From assembly GCA_024692235.1 (NCBI GenBank), contig JAILMW010000023.1, positions 1 to 58,153 on the forward strand: 58,153 bases of DNA, written 5' to 3'. The position numbers and the translations under genes were made by a program. The notes beneath the pieces are model-generated. The model was not told where the DNA came from. It saw only the letters and a list, made by a program, of their open reading frames with translations, and ran no database searches. The stretch is from Saccharofermentans sp. (GTDB taxonomy: Bacteria; Bacillota; Clostridia; Saccharofermentanales; Saccharofermentanaceae). Of this stretch, positions 33,189-41,480 are shown piece by piece; position 1 is the first letter of the stretch; each line of letters opens with the position of its first letter.

Positions 33189-33770
33189 TCATTCACACAG
33201 CAGATCCGTTATCTTGTCAACGAGTGATCTGATCATTCCATTGTATGCTTCCGAGATAAAGACCTTCCTCTCAGCAAGGCTGACCGCTACGAGCTTCATA
33301 TAGTTACAGGCAAGCTTCCAGTTCGGATCAGCAGCAGGGGATTCAAGAAGAGATATCAGCATCTGCATTGTCTTCCTGTCATTATCGGGATCTTCGATAT
33401 ATCGTTCCTTCCAGGAAGATACAAGCCTCTTCTTCTCTGCTTCCGTAAGATATGAGAACACATTGGGATCTTCTTCTGACAGCCATAAGAGATATTCTCT
33501 GAGCGACTCTCGGGTAAGTTTGCCGTTTGTATCCAGATAAGAGATGAGCTTAACCTTTGCGCGGTTACGCTCATGTATCATCATGTGATACATGAATTCC
33601 GATTTACTCTTGAAGAGATTATAGAATGTTCCTTTGGCTATACACGCTTCATCGGTGAGCTCATCGATATTTACCGAACGAAGCCCTGCGTTCTTAAGTC
33701 TCTCAAATCCCTTATCCAGCAGTTCGAGCTTTATATCTTCTCTGTTCTCTTCGGAAAATATCTTAGGCAT
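33189..33770 (-). CDS. TetR family regulator
   Basis: 193 residues: N-terminal helix-turn-helix (SVNIDELTDEACIAKGTFYNLFKSKSEF) and an all-helical ligand domain without a known signature. ATG 33770 follows GGAGGT by 4 bases. The TFYNLFKSK recognition helix resembles that of 37668-38258 (SFYNFFDSK), suggesting relatives. It is divergent from the GNAT-like gene at 33860, and the gap has an inverted repeat (33785-33812) that may be its operator. Confidence 0.88.
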   Translation of the reverse strand: MPKIFSEENREDIKLELLDKGFERLKNAGLRSVNIDELTDEACIAKGTFYNLFKSKSEFMYHMMIHERNRAKVKLISYLDTNGKLTRESLREYLLWLSEEDPNVFSYLTEAEKKRLVSSWKERYIEDPDNDRKTMQMLISLLESPAADPNWKLACNYMKLVAVSLAERKVFISEAYNGMIRSLVDKITDLLCE

Positions 33771-33784
33771 GTACACCTCCATTA

Positions 33785-33812
33785 AATGACTATGAAAATC
33801 TTGAAAGTCATT
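33785..33812. promoter_or_regulatory. Inverted repeat between divergent TetR and GNAT-like genes
   Basis: AATGACT (33785-33791) and AGTCATT (33806-33812) are inverted copies with centres about two helical turns apart, a plausible TetR operator controlling both directions. The spacing is wider than in the usual single palindrome. Confidence 0.5.
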
Positions 33813-33859
33813 ATACAGGAATTATACTTTGCTCCATAAAAGACCACAAGGAGGCATAT

Positions 33860-34477
33860 ATGCTAGGCAAAGTTAAGCTTACGGAATCTGAGATGAGGGA
33901 GTTCGCGGAAGTATTCGCCAATTATGATTACGGCACTGATGAGATAGGAATGGTACCGCTCTTCCCCGGGTATCCCGATACAGAAAGACTGGTTGAATAT
34001 CTTGTCGCGATGATCCGCACCGCCAACGATTATAATGCAGTATATGCCACCTCAGAGAATAAGGAAGGCATCATCATTCTGACGGATACTACAGATCCTT
34101 TCCCTTCAGCAGCCATGGTAAAGATGCTCTGGAGAATGGCACGCGCACTGGGATTTAAAAACTTCGGTGACATAATGAAAAAGTTTCAGGCAGGCGGCGC
34201 AAGCCAGGAGAAGACTTACAGAGACAGTAAAGAGCCTTTCGTTCAGATCGAGCTTCTTGCAGTAAGAGAAAGGTACCAGGGTCAGGGCTTTATGCGTCCT
34301 CTGGTAGAAACGGCTTTCGAAGTCGCACGAGAAAAGCACCTTCCCGTCATCGTATCAACAGACGCAGCTCTTAAGAAGGACAAGTATGCACACCTCGGCA
34401 TGGAGCACGTAAATACAAGGATTTTGGCCGAAGGCAGTTATATGTATGATCTGGTGAGAAGATCAGATTCAAACTGA
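33860..34477 (+). CDS. GNAT-like acetyltransferase domain protein
   Basis: 205 residues. The C-terminal half has the acetyl-CoA site of GNAT enzymes: beta strand IELLAVRERYQGQGFMRPLVE (motif A, Q/RxxGxG variant) followed by PVIVSTDAAL and YAHLGMEHV (motif B). The substrate is unknown. The start follows AAGGAGG. It is alone on the plus strand, divergent from a TetR gene that may repress it, and overlaps the end of the FAH-family gene by 9 bp. Confidence 0.75.
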   Translation: MLGKVKLTESEMREFAEVFANYDYGTDEIGMVPLFPGYPDTERLVEYLVAMIRTANDYNAVYATSENKEGIIILTDTTDPFPSAAMVKMLWRMARALGFKNFGDIMKKFQAGGASQEKTYRDSKEPFVQIELLAVRERYQGQGFMRPLVETAFEVAREKHLPVIVSTDAALKKDKYAHLGMEHVNTRILAEGSYMYDLVRRSDSN

Positions 34478-35335
34478 TCCGCACCTGTTAACGAGCTGTC
34501 CTATTCCTTCTATCTCGCATCTTACGATATCACCGCCCTTAAGAAATACGGGATCCTTCATGCCCATGCATACGCCTCCCGGAGTACCTGTGGCGATGAT
34601 CGTTCCTGCCTTCAATGTCATTCCCTGTGAAAGTTCAGATATCGCTTCCTCAACTGTCGTTATCATCAGCGAAGTATTGCTGTCCTGTCGCATCTCGTCA
34701 TTGATAAAGCACCTGATGGCCAGGTCATGAGGATCTCCTATCTCGTCAGATGTTACGATGCAGGGACCCATGGGAGTATAGCCGTCGAGGCTCTTTCCCC
34801 TGTACCACTGCTGATGTTTGAACTGAAGGTTCCTCGCGCTCACATCATTAATGATCGTATATCCGAGGATATATTCGCCCGCGTCTTCTACACTGACATC
34901 AATAGCATCCTTCTTAAGGATGACTCCCAGCTCCACTTCATGGTCAAGACTGTCAACAAAGTCATAGACGGGGATCACTCCGTCAGGATCGTTAGCCCTG
35001 TTTACGCGCTTGGAGAAGTAGACCGCATCCTTCTTCTTCGTAAAATCAAGAATGTTGACCGTCTCTTCTATGTGCTCTTTATAATTTACTCCAAGGCAGA
35101 TGATATCCTGCAAAGGAACAGGGACAGGCGCAAGGATCTCATATCTTCCGTCCTTAAGCACATCATCAGCCGTTTCCATTCGGGTTCGGATCAGATCCGA
35201 CAGTTCATCATATCGTCTTATCAGCTCATTCATATCAGATACACGGATATCTACTGAGTCCAGCATGACCATTCCGTGCTCATTTCTTACCGCGACCTTT
35301 TCCTCACCATTATGTCTTATCGTATATAATCTCAT
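34469..35335 (-). CDS. Fumarylacetoacetate hydrolase (FAH) family protein
   Basis: 288 residues. The C-terminal FAH fold starts at CLGVNYKEHIEE, with metal-binding acids in DHEVELGVI (two Glu) and NDVSARN (Asp), and the late GTIIATGTPGGVCMG. The family includes acylpyruvate hydrolases and oxaloacetate decarboxylases; the substrate cannot be assigned. The ATG at 35335 overlaps the stop of the upstream hydrolase (ATGA), so the genes are coupled. It is third gene of an operon with an ATC-hydrolase-like protein and an alpha/beta hydrolase. Confidence 0.9.
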   Translation of the reverse strand: MRLYTIRHNGEEKVAVRNEHGMVMLDSVDIRVSDMNELIRRYDELSDLIRTRMETADDVLKDGRYEILAPVPVPLQDIICLGVNYKEHIEETVNILDFTKKKDAVYFSKRVNRANDPDGVIPVYDFVDSLDHEVELGVILKKDAIDVSVEDAGEYILGYTIINDVSARNLQFKHQQWYRGKSLDGYTPMGPCIVTSDEIGDPHDLAIRCFINDEMRQDSNTSLMITTVEEAISELSQGMTLKAGTIIATGTPGGVCMGMKDPVFLKGGDIVRCEIEGIGQLVNRCGSV

Positions 35336-36120
35336 CCGACTCTTTCTCCCTTCATACATCTGTCTATGGCATCCATTACAGGCTGTCTCCACTTCGCTTC
35401 TAACATCCATGCTTCATGCTGCATATCAAATCTTATGATATCAGGGTCTGCAAAATGTTTAAGGTATCTCTTCTCGTATTTCTTGCCCATCTTGAGAGCA
35501 TATATGATATGAACCGTCGTACCCGGTATATCTATATTTTCTTCAAGCGGAGTTACATAATCCGAATAGAATTCATTCTTGATGGTATCAGGATGAAGCT
35601 TTCCCATGCTGTCGGCAAATTCTTCAAGAAAACTTCTCGTCTCTTCATTGATCTGCATCCCCGCTCCTTTCTCCAGCATCTTATAAAATCGCTCACGCTT
35701 CTTGGGACCGCCTGACGCCCCCTGGATCGCTCCGCCTATTATCTTCGTCATGATCTTAGCAACAAACGGACTTCCCTGATCAAGATCAGAGCTTCCGATA
35801 AAACCGTGATCTATGTGGATATTCTTCCTCTGTATAAGCAGCCCCACAAAGCTTCCTCCAAGACTCGAACCGTAAGCTCCGTCTACCCTTCCGCCGTGTT
35901 CCTTCCTGATATAGTCTTCGATCTTTTCAGTTACTGTGATCATGTCAGGAAAAGGGACCGTGTTGTCCCCGTCAAAACCGTCATAGTTCACGCAGATCAG
36001 GTGGTATCTCTTCTCGAGTTCTTCCTTCACCTGACTGAAATTGATCTGCCAGGTACACGCAGTACCAGGTAAGAGCAAAAGAGTCTTCTCATTTTCTGTT
36101 CCAAACTCATCAAACGTCAT
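35332..36120 (-). CDS. Alpha/beta hydrolase, paralogue of 39706-40482
   Basis: 262 residues: early LLLLPGTACTWQINF, nucleophile elbow GSSLGGS and a late His in DMQHEAWML. It shares the layout and several stretches (LLPGT, GFIGSSDLD/GIIGSSDFD, ExYLKHFxDP) with the protein at 39706-40482. The substrate is unknown. It sits between an ATC-hydrolase-like gene (1 bp upstream) and the FAH-family gene (4-bp overlap). Confidence 0.82.
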   Translation of the reverse strand: MTFDEFGTENEKTLLLLPGTACTWQINFSQVKEELEKRYHLICVNYDGFDGDNTVPFPDMITVTEKIEDYIRKEHGGRVDGAYGSSLGGSFVGLLIQRKNIHIDHGFIGSSDLDQGSPFVAKIMTKIIGGAIQGASGGPKKRERFYKMLEKGAGMQINEETRSFLEEFADSMGKLHPDTIKNEFYSDYVTPLEENIDIPGTTVHIIYALKMGKKYEKRYLKHFADPDIIRFDMQHEAWMLEAKWRQPVMDAIDRCMKGERVG

Positions 36121-36121
36121 T

Positions 36122-36823
36122 TCAATTTACCTCCCTGCTTACGAGAAAACCGCCTTCATCTGTCACGATCTCATACTTTGCGGCTAACGGATTCCTGTTT
36201 CCGACGACTCTGTAATCGCATATATCGCTGTTGCCGCAGGTACCGCATCGGACCAGCGTCCCATGAAGCTGCGCGATCCCGAAGAAATCGCTGTTGCAAA
36301 GGAGCGGCAGCACATGAAGAAGATCGTGCTTCTTGGCAAATTCAGCATTAGGACACTGAGTAAAATCATAGGATGCGATCTGATTCTCCTTATCAAACGG
36401 TTTACCGACATTCGCGAATCCCCCGGGGTACTTTACGATATCCCTTCTGTCCTTATTACCCGAACTCTCAAACACTTTATTTATGAGCGCCAGATCAAAC
36501 GGTCTGTTAAGATCAAATATCTTACCGAGCTTTACGAACGGACCGAAGAAAAGGTTATTCACAAAATCGGAAAGCTCACTTATCGGCGGCTGATCAGGAA
36601 GCGCAGGATAAAGCGCAAATATCAGAAGTCCTCCGTATATCGCCTTGGAGTGTCCGTTCTTCTTACCTCCGAGAGGTTCCATCACTTCAAGATAACCGTT
36701 ATAGTTATCGGCTACCTTGGTCCAGATCGCCTCATAGCTGCTGTCGCCATACCTCTGTCGAAGCCAATCTCTTACCGAACCGACATATTCTAACCTGTCC
36801 AGCGTTATATGTTCATCTGTCAT
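36122..36823 (-). CDS. ATC hydrolase (2-aminothiazoline-4-carboxylate hydrolase) family protein
   Basis: 233 residues. The C-terminal part has the pattern of this family: CPNAEFAKKHDLLHVLPLLC, CNSDF, and TLVRCGTCGNSDICDYRV, with several Cys that could bind metal or act in catalysis. Named members open a thiazoline ring on the way to L-cysteine; most relatives are untested. It leads a three-gene hydrolase operon 20 bp downstream of a TetR gene. Function should be read as family level only. Confidence 0.75.
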   Translation of the reverse strand: MTDEHITLDRLEYVGSVRDWLRQRYGDSSYEAIWTKVADNYNGYLEVMEPLGGKKNGHSKAIYGGLLIFALYPALPDQPPISELSDFVNNLFFGPFVKLGKIFDLNRPFDLALINKVFESSGNKDRRDIVKYPGGFANVGKPFDKENQIASYDFTQCPNAEFAKKHDLLHVLPLLCNSDFFGIAQLHGTLVRCGTCGNSDICDYRVVGNRNPLAAKYEIVTDEGGFLVSREVN

Positions 36824-36842
36824 AAAAGCTCACCATCCTGTC

Positions 36843-37445
36843 TTATATTTCCCACAGATCATTCTGTATTATCCGTATCACTTCCGAACGCATCACCGCG
36901 AGTTCGTCTTCGGAAAGCGTTCCTTCCATATATGTATGACAATAGTTCTCCATAAGACCTATCATCATGTGAAGCTTTACACGGGGATAAGGCTTCTTCT
37001 TTATCTGCGACGGCAGTTGCTCGTACAGATTAGACAGCGCACTCTCAAATACCCCCATATACAAGGCCCTGACATCCTCATCGCTGTGTCTTAGGCTCTC
37101 CAACTCTTCATGAAAACCACGGTACTCGGTATGTATCCTCTCAAATGCCGTCAGAACACCACTTATACCATCTCCCCAAAGATCCGCTTCCGATACGCCT
37201 GCTATCTCACCGATATTTTCAAAAGCAAACTTCAAAGCTTCCAGCAGGAGATCCTTTTTATTCCTGAAATAGCGGTATGCAGTACCTGTAGACAGACCTG
37301 CGTGCAGTGCCACCTCATCGACAGTCGTCCTGTTATAACCTTTGACCGTATAGAGTTCCAGCGCTGATACGATCAGCTTCTCACGCGTCTTTACTGCCCT
37401 TGCCTGGATCAGTTCCTTATCAGTTCTTCTCTGTGTGATACCCAT
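36843..37445 (-). CDS. TetR family regulator upstream of hydrolase operon
   Basis: 200 residues; helix-turn-helix RTTVDEVALHAGLSTGTAYRYFRNKKDLL, then a helical ligand domain. ATG 37445 follows GAGGAGAAATC. It is first gene of the unit with the ATC-hydrolase, alpha/beta hydrolase and FAH genes. An 18-bp perfect palindrome just upstream (37458-37475) is a likely autoregulatory operator. Confidence 0.9.
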   Translation of the reverse strand: MGITQRRTDKELIQARAVKTREKLIVSALELYTVKGYNRTTVDEVALHAGLSTGTAYRYFRNKKDLLLEALKFAFENIGEIAGVSEADLWGDGISGVLTAFERIHTEYRGFHEELESLRHSDEDVRALYMGVFESALSNLYEQLPSQIKKKPYPRVKLHMMIGLMENYCHTYMEGTLSEDELAVMRSEVIRIIQNDLWEI

Positions 37446-37457
37446 GATTTCTCCTCG

Positions 37458-37475
37458 AAGTGAGATATCTCTCAC
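37458..37475. promoter_or_regulatory. 18-bp perfect palindrome, likely TetR operator
   Basis: AAGTGAGATATCTCACTT lies 13 bp before the TetR start codon at 37445, overlapping the leader. It is unrelated in sequence to the metalloregulator boxes. Confidence 0.7.
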
Positions 37476-37539
37476 TTTTGCGATGATACTTCATCCGATT
37501 GGTATCTACAATCAAAAAACGACACTGCGAGATAAATTT

Positions 37540-37625
37540 GTTAGCTTTGGCTAACCATTCGAAAGATATACCGTTTCATTATCGGGAAATTCCATATTTA
37601 CATCCGAGTTAGCGTATGCTAACAT
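37540..37625. promoter_or_regulatory. Two metalloregulator boxes between divergent TetR genes
   Basis: GTTAGC-TTTG-GCTAAC (37540-37555) and GTTAGC-GTAT-GCTAAC (37608-37623), 68 bp apart. On the plus strand TTTACA (37597-37602) and TAACAT (37620-37625) with 17 bp between could be a promoter whose spacer holds the second box. The first box is nearer the minus-strand TetR gene. Confidence 0.72.
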
Positions 37626-37627
37626 CG

Positions 37628-37658
37628 CTGTGACCGTTCAGGCAAGTTTCGGTCACAG
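37628..37658. promoter_or_regulatory. Inverted repeat before plus-strand TetR gene
   Basis: CTGTGACCG (37628-37636) and CGGTCACAG (37650-37658), 9-bp arms with a 13-base loop, end about 9 bp before the start codon. It could be the TetR operator or a leader hairpin close to the ribosome site. Confidence 0.6.
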
Positions 37659-37667
37659 AGGTGAAAT

Positions 37668-38258
37668 ATGGGCGCAGCATTCACGGAAGAAGAACAGAAC
37701 ATTATCAGAGAAAAACTGATCTACGCAGGTATCGATCTGTGCAGAGAACAAGGACTTCGGAAGATGTCTGTATCGAAGCTGACGTCTTCGGCAGGCATTG
37801 CTAAAGGAAGCTTTTACAACTTTTTCGACTCCAAGGAAAGCTTTATATCAGCGATCATCGACAGATCCCGCCTGGAGATCGCATCCCTGCTCGAAAGCAG
37901 ACTGAACGGCAGGGACAGTATGACTCCTCACGAGTTTTCAGAGTTCTATCTTGATTACTTAAGGTCAGATCTTGCACTTATAAGATATCTCTCGGACGAG
38001 GACAGGATATGGCTTCGCAAAAATATGCGTGATATGGGCTTCGGCTCTCGGAAAAGATCAGAATCGATACTGCGGGAATGGCTCTCATATGTTGATGGCG
38101 TAGATCCCGATATCGATATAGGCGTGATACTCAATCTCGACCATGCCATCACCCTCCTGATCGGGAAGGATGATGTTGTCGATGACGCTTCGCTCGAAAA
38201 GAGCATCAAATTGATACTTGGGCTGATAGAATCTTACATTTCAGGAAATAAGGGGTGA
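37668..38258 (+). CDS. TetR family regulator, upstream of frameshifted hydrolase
   Basis: 196 residues with helix-turn-helix MSVSKLTSSAGIAKGSFYNFFDSKESF and a helical C-domain. It is 4 bp upstream of a hydrolase gene and should be cotranscribed with it and with the membrane protein at 39007. The promoter region combines two metal boxes and its own likely operator (37628-37658). Confidence 0.9.
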   Translation: MGAAFTEEEQNIIREKLIYAGIDLCREQGLRKMSVSKLTSSAGIAKGSFYNFFDSKESFISAIIDRSRLEIASLLESRLNGRDSMTPHEFSEFYLDYLRSDLALIRYLSDEDRIWLRKNMRDMGFGSRKRSESILREWLSYVDGVDPDIDIGVILNLDHAITLLIGKDDVVDDASLEKSIKLILGLIESYISGNKG

Positions 38259-38262
38259 TAAC

Positions 38263-39014
38263 TTGATAAGTTTTAAAGAAGAATTCGAAGAATACCTCGC
38301 GCATCATCCGTATCGAGAACACGGCAACAGCTTCGGCATGTTCAGATATATAGTCTCGGGTCCCGAAGGAAAACCTGCCATTGTATTCTTAAACGGTCTC
38401 GGAATGCAGGAGATGTGGCTGCCATATATGAAAGCTCTCGAGAAGAACCATCGTGTCCTCATGATGGAATATCCCGAAAGCTGTTCCACCGCGGAGCAGT
38501 TGATCGATTCGATCAACGGTCTACTTCATACATTGAACATCAAAGACCCTGTCTTGATAGGAGCGAGCGACGGAGGGGTACTTGCACAGCTTTACGTCAG
38601 GAGATTTCCTGATGAAGCCAAGGCTCTTATACTGATGACAACGGTAACGATAGATTCAAAGTATTGCGATGATACCAATAAGGAAGACCCCAAGCGATAT
38701 CTTCGCATGGTCAGTCTTACACCGTTCTTTTTACTGCGTAAGATCCTCCTTAAGCTGGTACTGACATATTTCCGCGGAGAATCAGAAGAAGAACTGGCAT
38801 ACGGGACGAGCTTCCTTCAATATATCGCAAGTGATCCTCGCTACAAGAAAAAATACATTCAATCGGTCAGGATAAACTGTCTGCGCTTGTCGCAGAAGCC
38901 GGAGGAAGTACAATTCGACTCGCCGGCGGTCATCTTACGTTTGTCTCCGGCCCTGCGAAATATATCGATGAGATAAAAACATTTCTTACACAAACGGAGG
39001 ATATATATGAATAA
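38263..39014 (+). pseudogene. Alpha/beta hydrolase with a -1 frame break near its end
   Basis: The open frame (38263-38976) encodes a normal hydrolase core (NGLGMQEMWLPY, nucleophile elbow GASDGG) but its last residues are not family-like. In the frame one base back, from about 38853-38871, the sequence continues QDKLSALVAEAGG, then LAGGHLTFVSGPAKYIDEI with the expected catalytic His, and stops at 39012-39014, overlapping the next gene's ATG as coupled genes do. A run of six A (38848-38853) is a likely place for the lost base. It may be a real mutation, a sequencing error or, less likely, programmed frameshifting. Confidence 0.75.
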
Positions 39015-39711
39015 GACGGATAACAGCATCAGACGAAGCCTCATATTCGGCTTCGTATCACTGTTCCTTTGCGGTATCGGAGACTGGCTTATCGGCTATG
39101 AGCCTGCAGGAGGAGAACCGATACTCTTCGGCATCAGCAGTACTTCTATAACAGATGTTCCCACCTGGTTCTTCGCTCTGTCGTTATTGTTCGGTATATT
39201 ATCAGGATTCGGCTGTTATTACTTCTCACCCGCGATGATAAGGATACTCGAAAGCCGCGGTATCCCGTCTGATTCCAAGATGTTTAAGACATTTCGGTTT
39301 GGTCTTTCATCCGCACCGATGATGTTCGTATCATTTCATGCGGCCTGCTGCATATCGCTCATGATCGTACAGGCTTCACTCAGAGCAGGAATGGATGCCT
39401 CATCTGCGGAAGAAGTCTTCCTCTTCCCTCTCTTGGCCTCCCTGGTACCTTTCCTCATATGGTGCTTCATATGTGATATCCCCGTTACTGTCGCCTATAT
39501 GTATCTGGTCCTTAAGGGGAAGCTCGGCATAAACAAAGCTGCATTTGTTCTCTGTCCCTTGGGACTCAGCATCGTCGGAAAGATAGTAGGCGCTATCCTG
39601 GTTGCCATTGGAAGTAAGTATGCATTTATGACTGCATGTGGCGAATCCTGGGGCTATGCCTTCATGTGTCTTGCATTCCTGGCAGAACAGAAGAGATCTG
39701 TCAGATCATAA
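39007..39711 (+). CDS. Multi-pass membrane protein, DUF6796-like, paralogue of 29169-29840
   Basis: 234 residues, about seven helices. N-terminal GIGDWLIGYEPAGGEP and C-terminal CGESWGYAFMCLAFLAEQKR correspond to the ends of 29169-29840. Function unknown. Its ATG lies inside the last codons of the repaired frame of the hydrolase upstream, which supports both the frameshift reading and coupling. Both copies of this family sit next to alpha/beta hydrolase genes in this region. Confidence 0.65.
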   Translation: MNKTDNSIRRSLIFGFVSLFLCGIGDWLIGYEPAGGEPILFGISSTSITDVPTWFFALSLLFGILSGFGCYYFSPAMIRILESRGIPSDSKMFKTFRFGLSSAPMMFVSFHAACCISLMIVQASLRAGMDASSAEEVFLFPLLASLVPFLIWCFICDIPVTVAYMYLVLKGKLGINKAAFVLCPLGLSIVGKIVGAILVAIGSKYAFMTACGESWGYAFMCLAFLAEQKRSVRS

Positions 39712-40482
39712 ACAGATCTCTCTTACCAGTTCGCACCACTTATCGGGATATACACCGAGAAGTTCCTCGTGTCTCATATCCTGTTCGTGGATTACGGGGT
39801 CTTGAAAGTATCTCCTGTATCTCTCAAGATACTTCTCACCCATCTTTTTGGCATAGAATACGTGTATCTTGGTATGTCCGTTACAGATATCCGCAGGAAG
39901 GGGCGTCGTAAGATCAGATCCGAACTGACGCTTAAGGCTCTCCTTTGATATAAAGCTCATATCGTATCTGTCCCTTCCCGTTATAGCTACAAAAGCTCTG
40001 TTATACGGATCGGGATCTGACATCTGCTTCTCATATCTTCTCTGCATCAGACGAGAGTTATACTTTCCCGTGTGTATAAAATTGTAAGTAACCTTGACCA
40101 TGAGAGCCGACATCAGCTTTGCCTTAAAGCTGCCTGCCTTATCGAAGTCAGAACTTCCTATGATACCTATATCCATACAGATATTATTTCTCTCCGTCAG
40201 CATCGCTACGAATGTCCCTCCGAGAGAACATCCGTATGCAGCTCTGATATGACCATTGTAGTATTCCTTTATATACTCCTCGATCTTAATGACTTCATCC
40301 GTAGCACTTATATAATCTTCGGTATCGTTCTCGTCGAATCCCGTATATGCAACGACCGCAACAAGGAAGTCCTCAGATAATGTATCGATGACTCCACCGA
40401 AATTGCCTTTCCAGTAACACATCGTCCCCGGAAGAAGTAATATTACCGGCTTGTCCTTATCTCCGAATTCATAGATATGCAT
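39706..40482 (-). CDS. Alpha/beta hydrolase, paralogue of 35332-36120
   Basis: 258 residues: ILLLPGTMCYWKGNF, nucleophile elbow GCSLGGT and late His in DMRHEELLG. It shares its layout with 35332-36120. It is convergent with 39007-39711 (6-bp overlap) and divergent from the TetR gene at 40619, which may control it. Substrate unknown. Confidence 0.8.
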   Translation of the reverse strand: MHIYEFGDKDKPVILLLPGTMCYWKGNFGGVIDTLSEDFLVAVVAYTGFDENDTEDYISATDEVIKIEEYIKEYYNGHIRAAYGCSLGGTFVAMLTERNNICMDIGIIGSSDFDKAGSFKAKLMSALMVKVTYNFIHTGKYNSRLMQRRYEKQMSDPDPYNRAFVAITGRDRYDMSFISKESLKRQFGSDLTTPLPADICNGHTKIHVFYAKKMGEKYLERYRRYFQDPVIHEQDMRHEELLGVYPDKWCELVREICL

Positions 40483-40579
40483 CGCGTTTCTCTTTTCTTA
40501 AATGTTACACTTGTATCTTCTAACAGCTGTGATTATAATTCCGTGCAAAGGCCGATTCAACGGCGAAAGCTTATATGTG

Positions 40580-40597
40580 ACACATTTACGGATGTGT
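40580..40597. promoter_or_regulatory. Inverted repeat between hydrolase and TetR genes
   Basis: ACACAT-TTACGG-ATGTGT in the divergent gap, 22 bp before the TetR start, is a candidate operator of that TetR protein. Confidence 0.45.
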
Positions 40598-40618
40598 GTG
40601 ATCTAAAAGGGAGATAAA

Positions 40619-41173
40619 ATGAGAGATACATCCAAACGCCTGGAGAAGACCAGAGAGAAGATCACGGATGCGCTCTTCTCTTTGCTGGAGAGCAGCCGCT
40701 ACGAAGAGATAACCATAAGTGAGATCGCATACGAAGCGGATCTTACGAGAAATACTGTATATAGGCATTTCGATAATAAGGATGAGATGCTCAGATATAG
40801 CTTTGAGAGATATATCGGTCTTCTGTCAGATCACATCTCTTCACACGCTCCCAAAGACTACAGTGAACTCTGTCTGCTCTACTTCTCGTTCTGGGAAGAG
40901 CATATGGATTATCTTCTTATGCTAAGGCGAGCCGACATCCTTTATAAGTTCGGACGAGAATTCGAATCGCTGGTACACCTGATGGCAGGAAGGGTAAAGC
41001 ATTCGGACACCATGGATGAAACGCAGTACAAAAAGTATCTGCAAAAGTACAGATACCATTTTGCATACAGGACCTCAGGGTTCTGGAAAGTGACTGAGAT
41101 CTGGTGCGGTGAGGATCCCAGGCCTTCTCCTCAGAAAATGGCTGATATCATGTCAGATATCGCAGGCAACTGA
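40619..41173 (+). CDS. TetR family regulator
   Basis: 184 residues: helix-turn-helix EITISEIAYEADLTRNTVYRHFDNKDEML and a C-terminal domain of the type found in regulators of the DhaS/AcrR-like group. It is divergent from the hydrolase at 39706-40482 and ends at a bidirectional terminator. AAAAGGGAG precedes the ATG. Confidence 0.9.
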   Translation: MRDTSKRLEKTREKITDALFSLLESSRYEEITISEIAYEADLTRNTVYRHFDNKDEMLRYSFERYIGLLSDHISSHAPKDYSELCLLYFSFWEEHMDYLLMLRRADILYKFGREFESLVHLMAGRVKHSDTMDETQYKKYLQKYRYHFAYRTSGFWKVTEIWCGEDPRPSPQKMADIMSDIAGN

Positions 41174-41203
41174 AAGGCGCCGCTCTTACGAAGCAGCGCC
41201 TTT
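41173..41203. terminator. Bidirectional terminator between TetR gene and feo operon
   Basis: Stem AAAGGCGC (41173-41180) and GCGCCTTT (41196-41203), loop of 15, with T-rich sequence on the plus strand and A residues on the other side. It starts directly at the TetR stop codon. Confidence 0.78.
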
Positions 41204-41209
41204 TATCAA

Positions 41210-41476
41210 TCAGTTATCCTTATTGATCTCCCACATAACTCCCATGTTCTTGAAGCCTCCGTCAGGCATACATCCGGGACAGGTCTTCTTTTGCGTCTCT
41301 CCGCTGCAGCCTGAGCAGCTTCCGCACATGGAAAATTCAATGCGTTTGATCATACCTGTTCTCTCCAAGAATTCAATATCCCTGGTAACCTGCGCGACAG
41401 AAATATCAAGCTCTGATGCCATCATCTGTATAGAACGGGATCTGCCGTCCTTAAGAAGTTCTATGAGCCTGTGCAT
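41210..41476 (-). CDS. FeoC-like winged-helix protein with cysteine cluster
   Basis: 88 residues: winged helix-turn-helix (ASELDISVAQVTRDIEFLERTG) followed by CGSCSGCSG and CPGC, a Cys pattern like that of FeoC proteins that hold an Fe-S cluster or sense oxygen. It is last gene of the second feo operon, 4 bp after feoB. FeoC proteins may stabilise FeoB or act as regulators; which applies here is not visible. Confidence 0.8.
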   Translation of the reverse strand: MHRLIELLKDGRSRSIQMMASELDISVAQVTRDIEFLERTGMIKRIEFSMCGSCSGCSGETQKKTCPGCMPDGGFKNMGVMWEINKDN

Positions 41477-41480
41477 ACTA

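Noticed and set aside
38848..38853. Programmed -1 frameshifting as the explanation for the hydrolase frame break
   Set aside because: The A6 run is not in the standard X-XXY-YYZ register and no clear downstream stimulatory structure was seen; a lost base or sequencing error is simpler.
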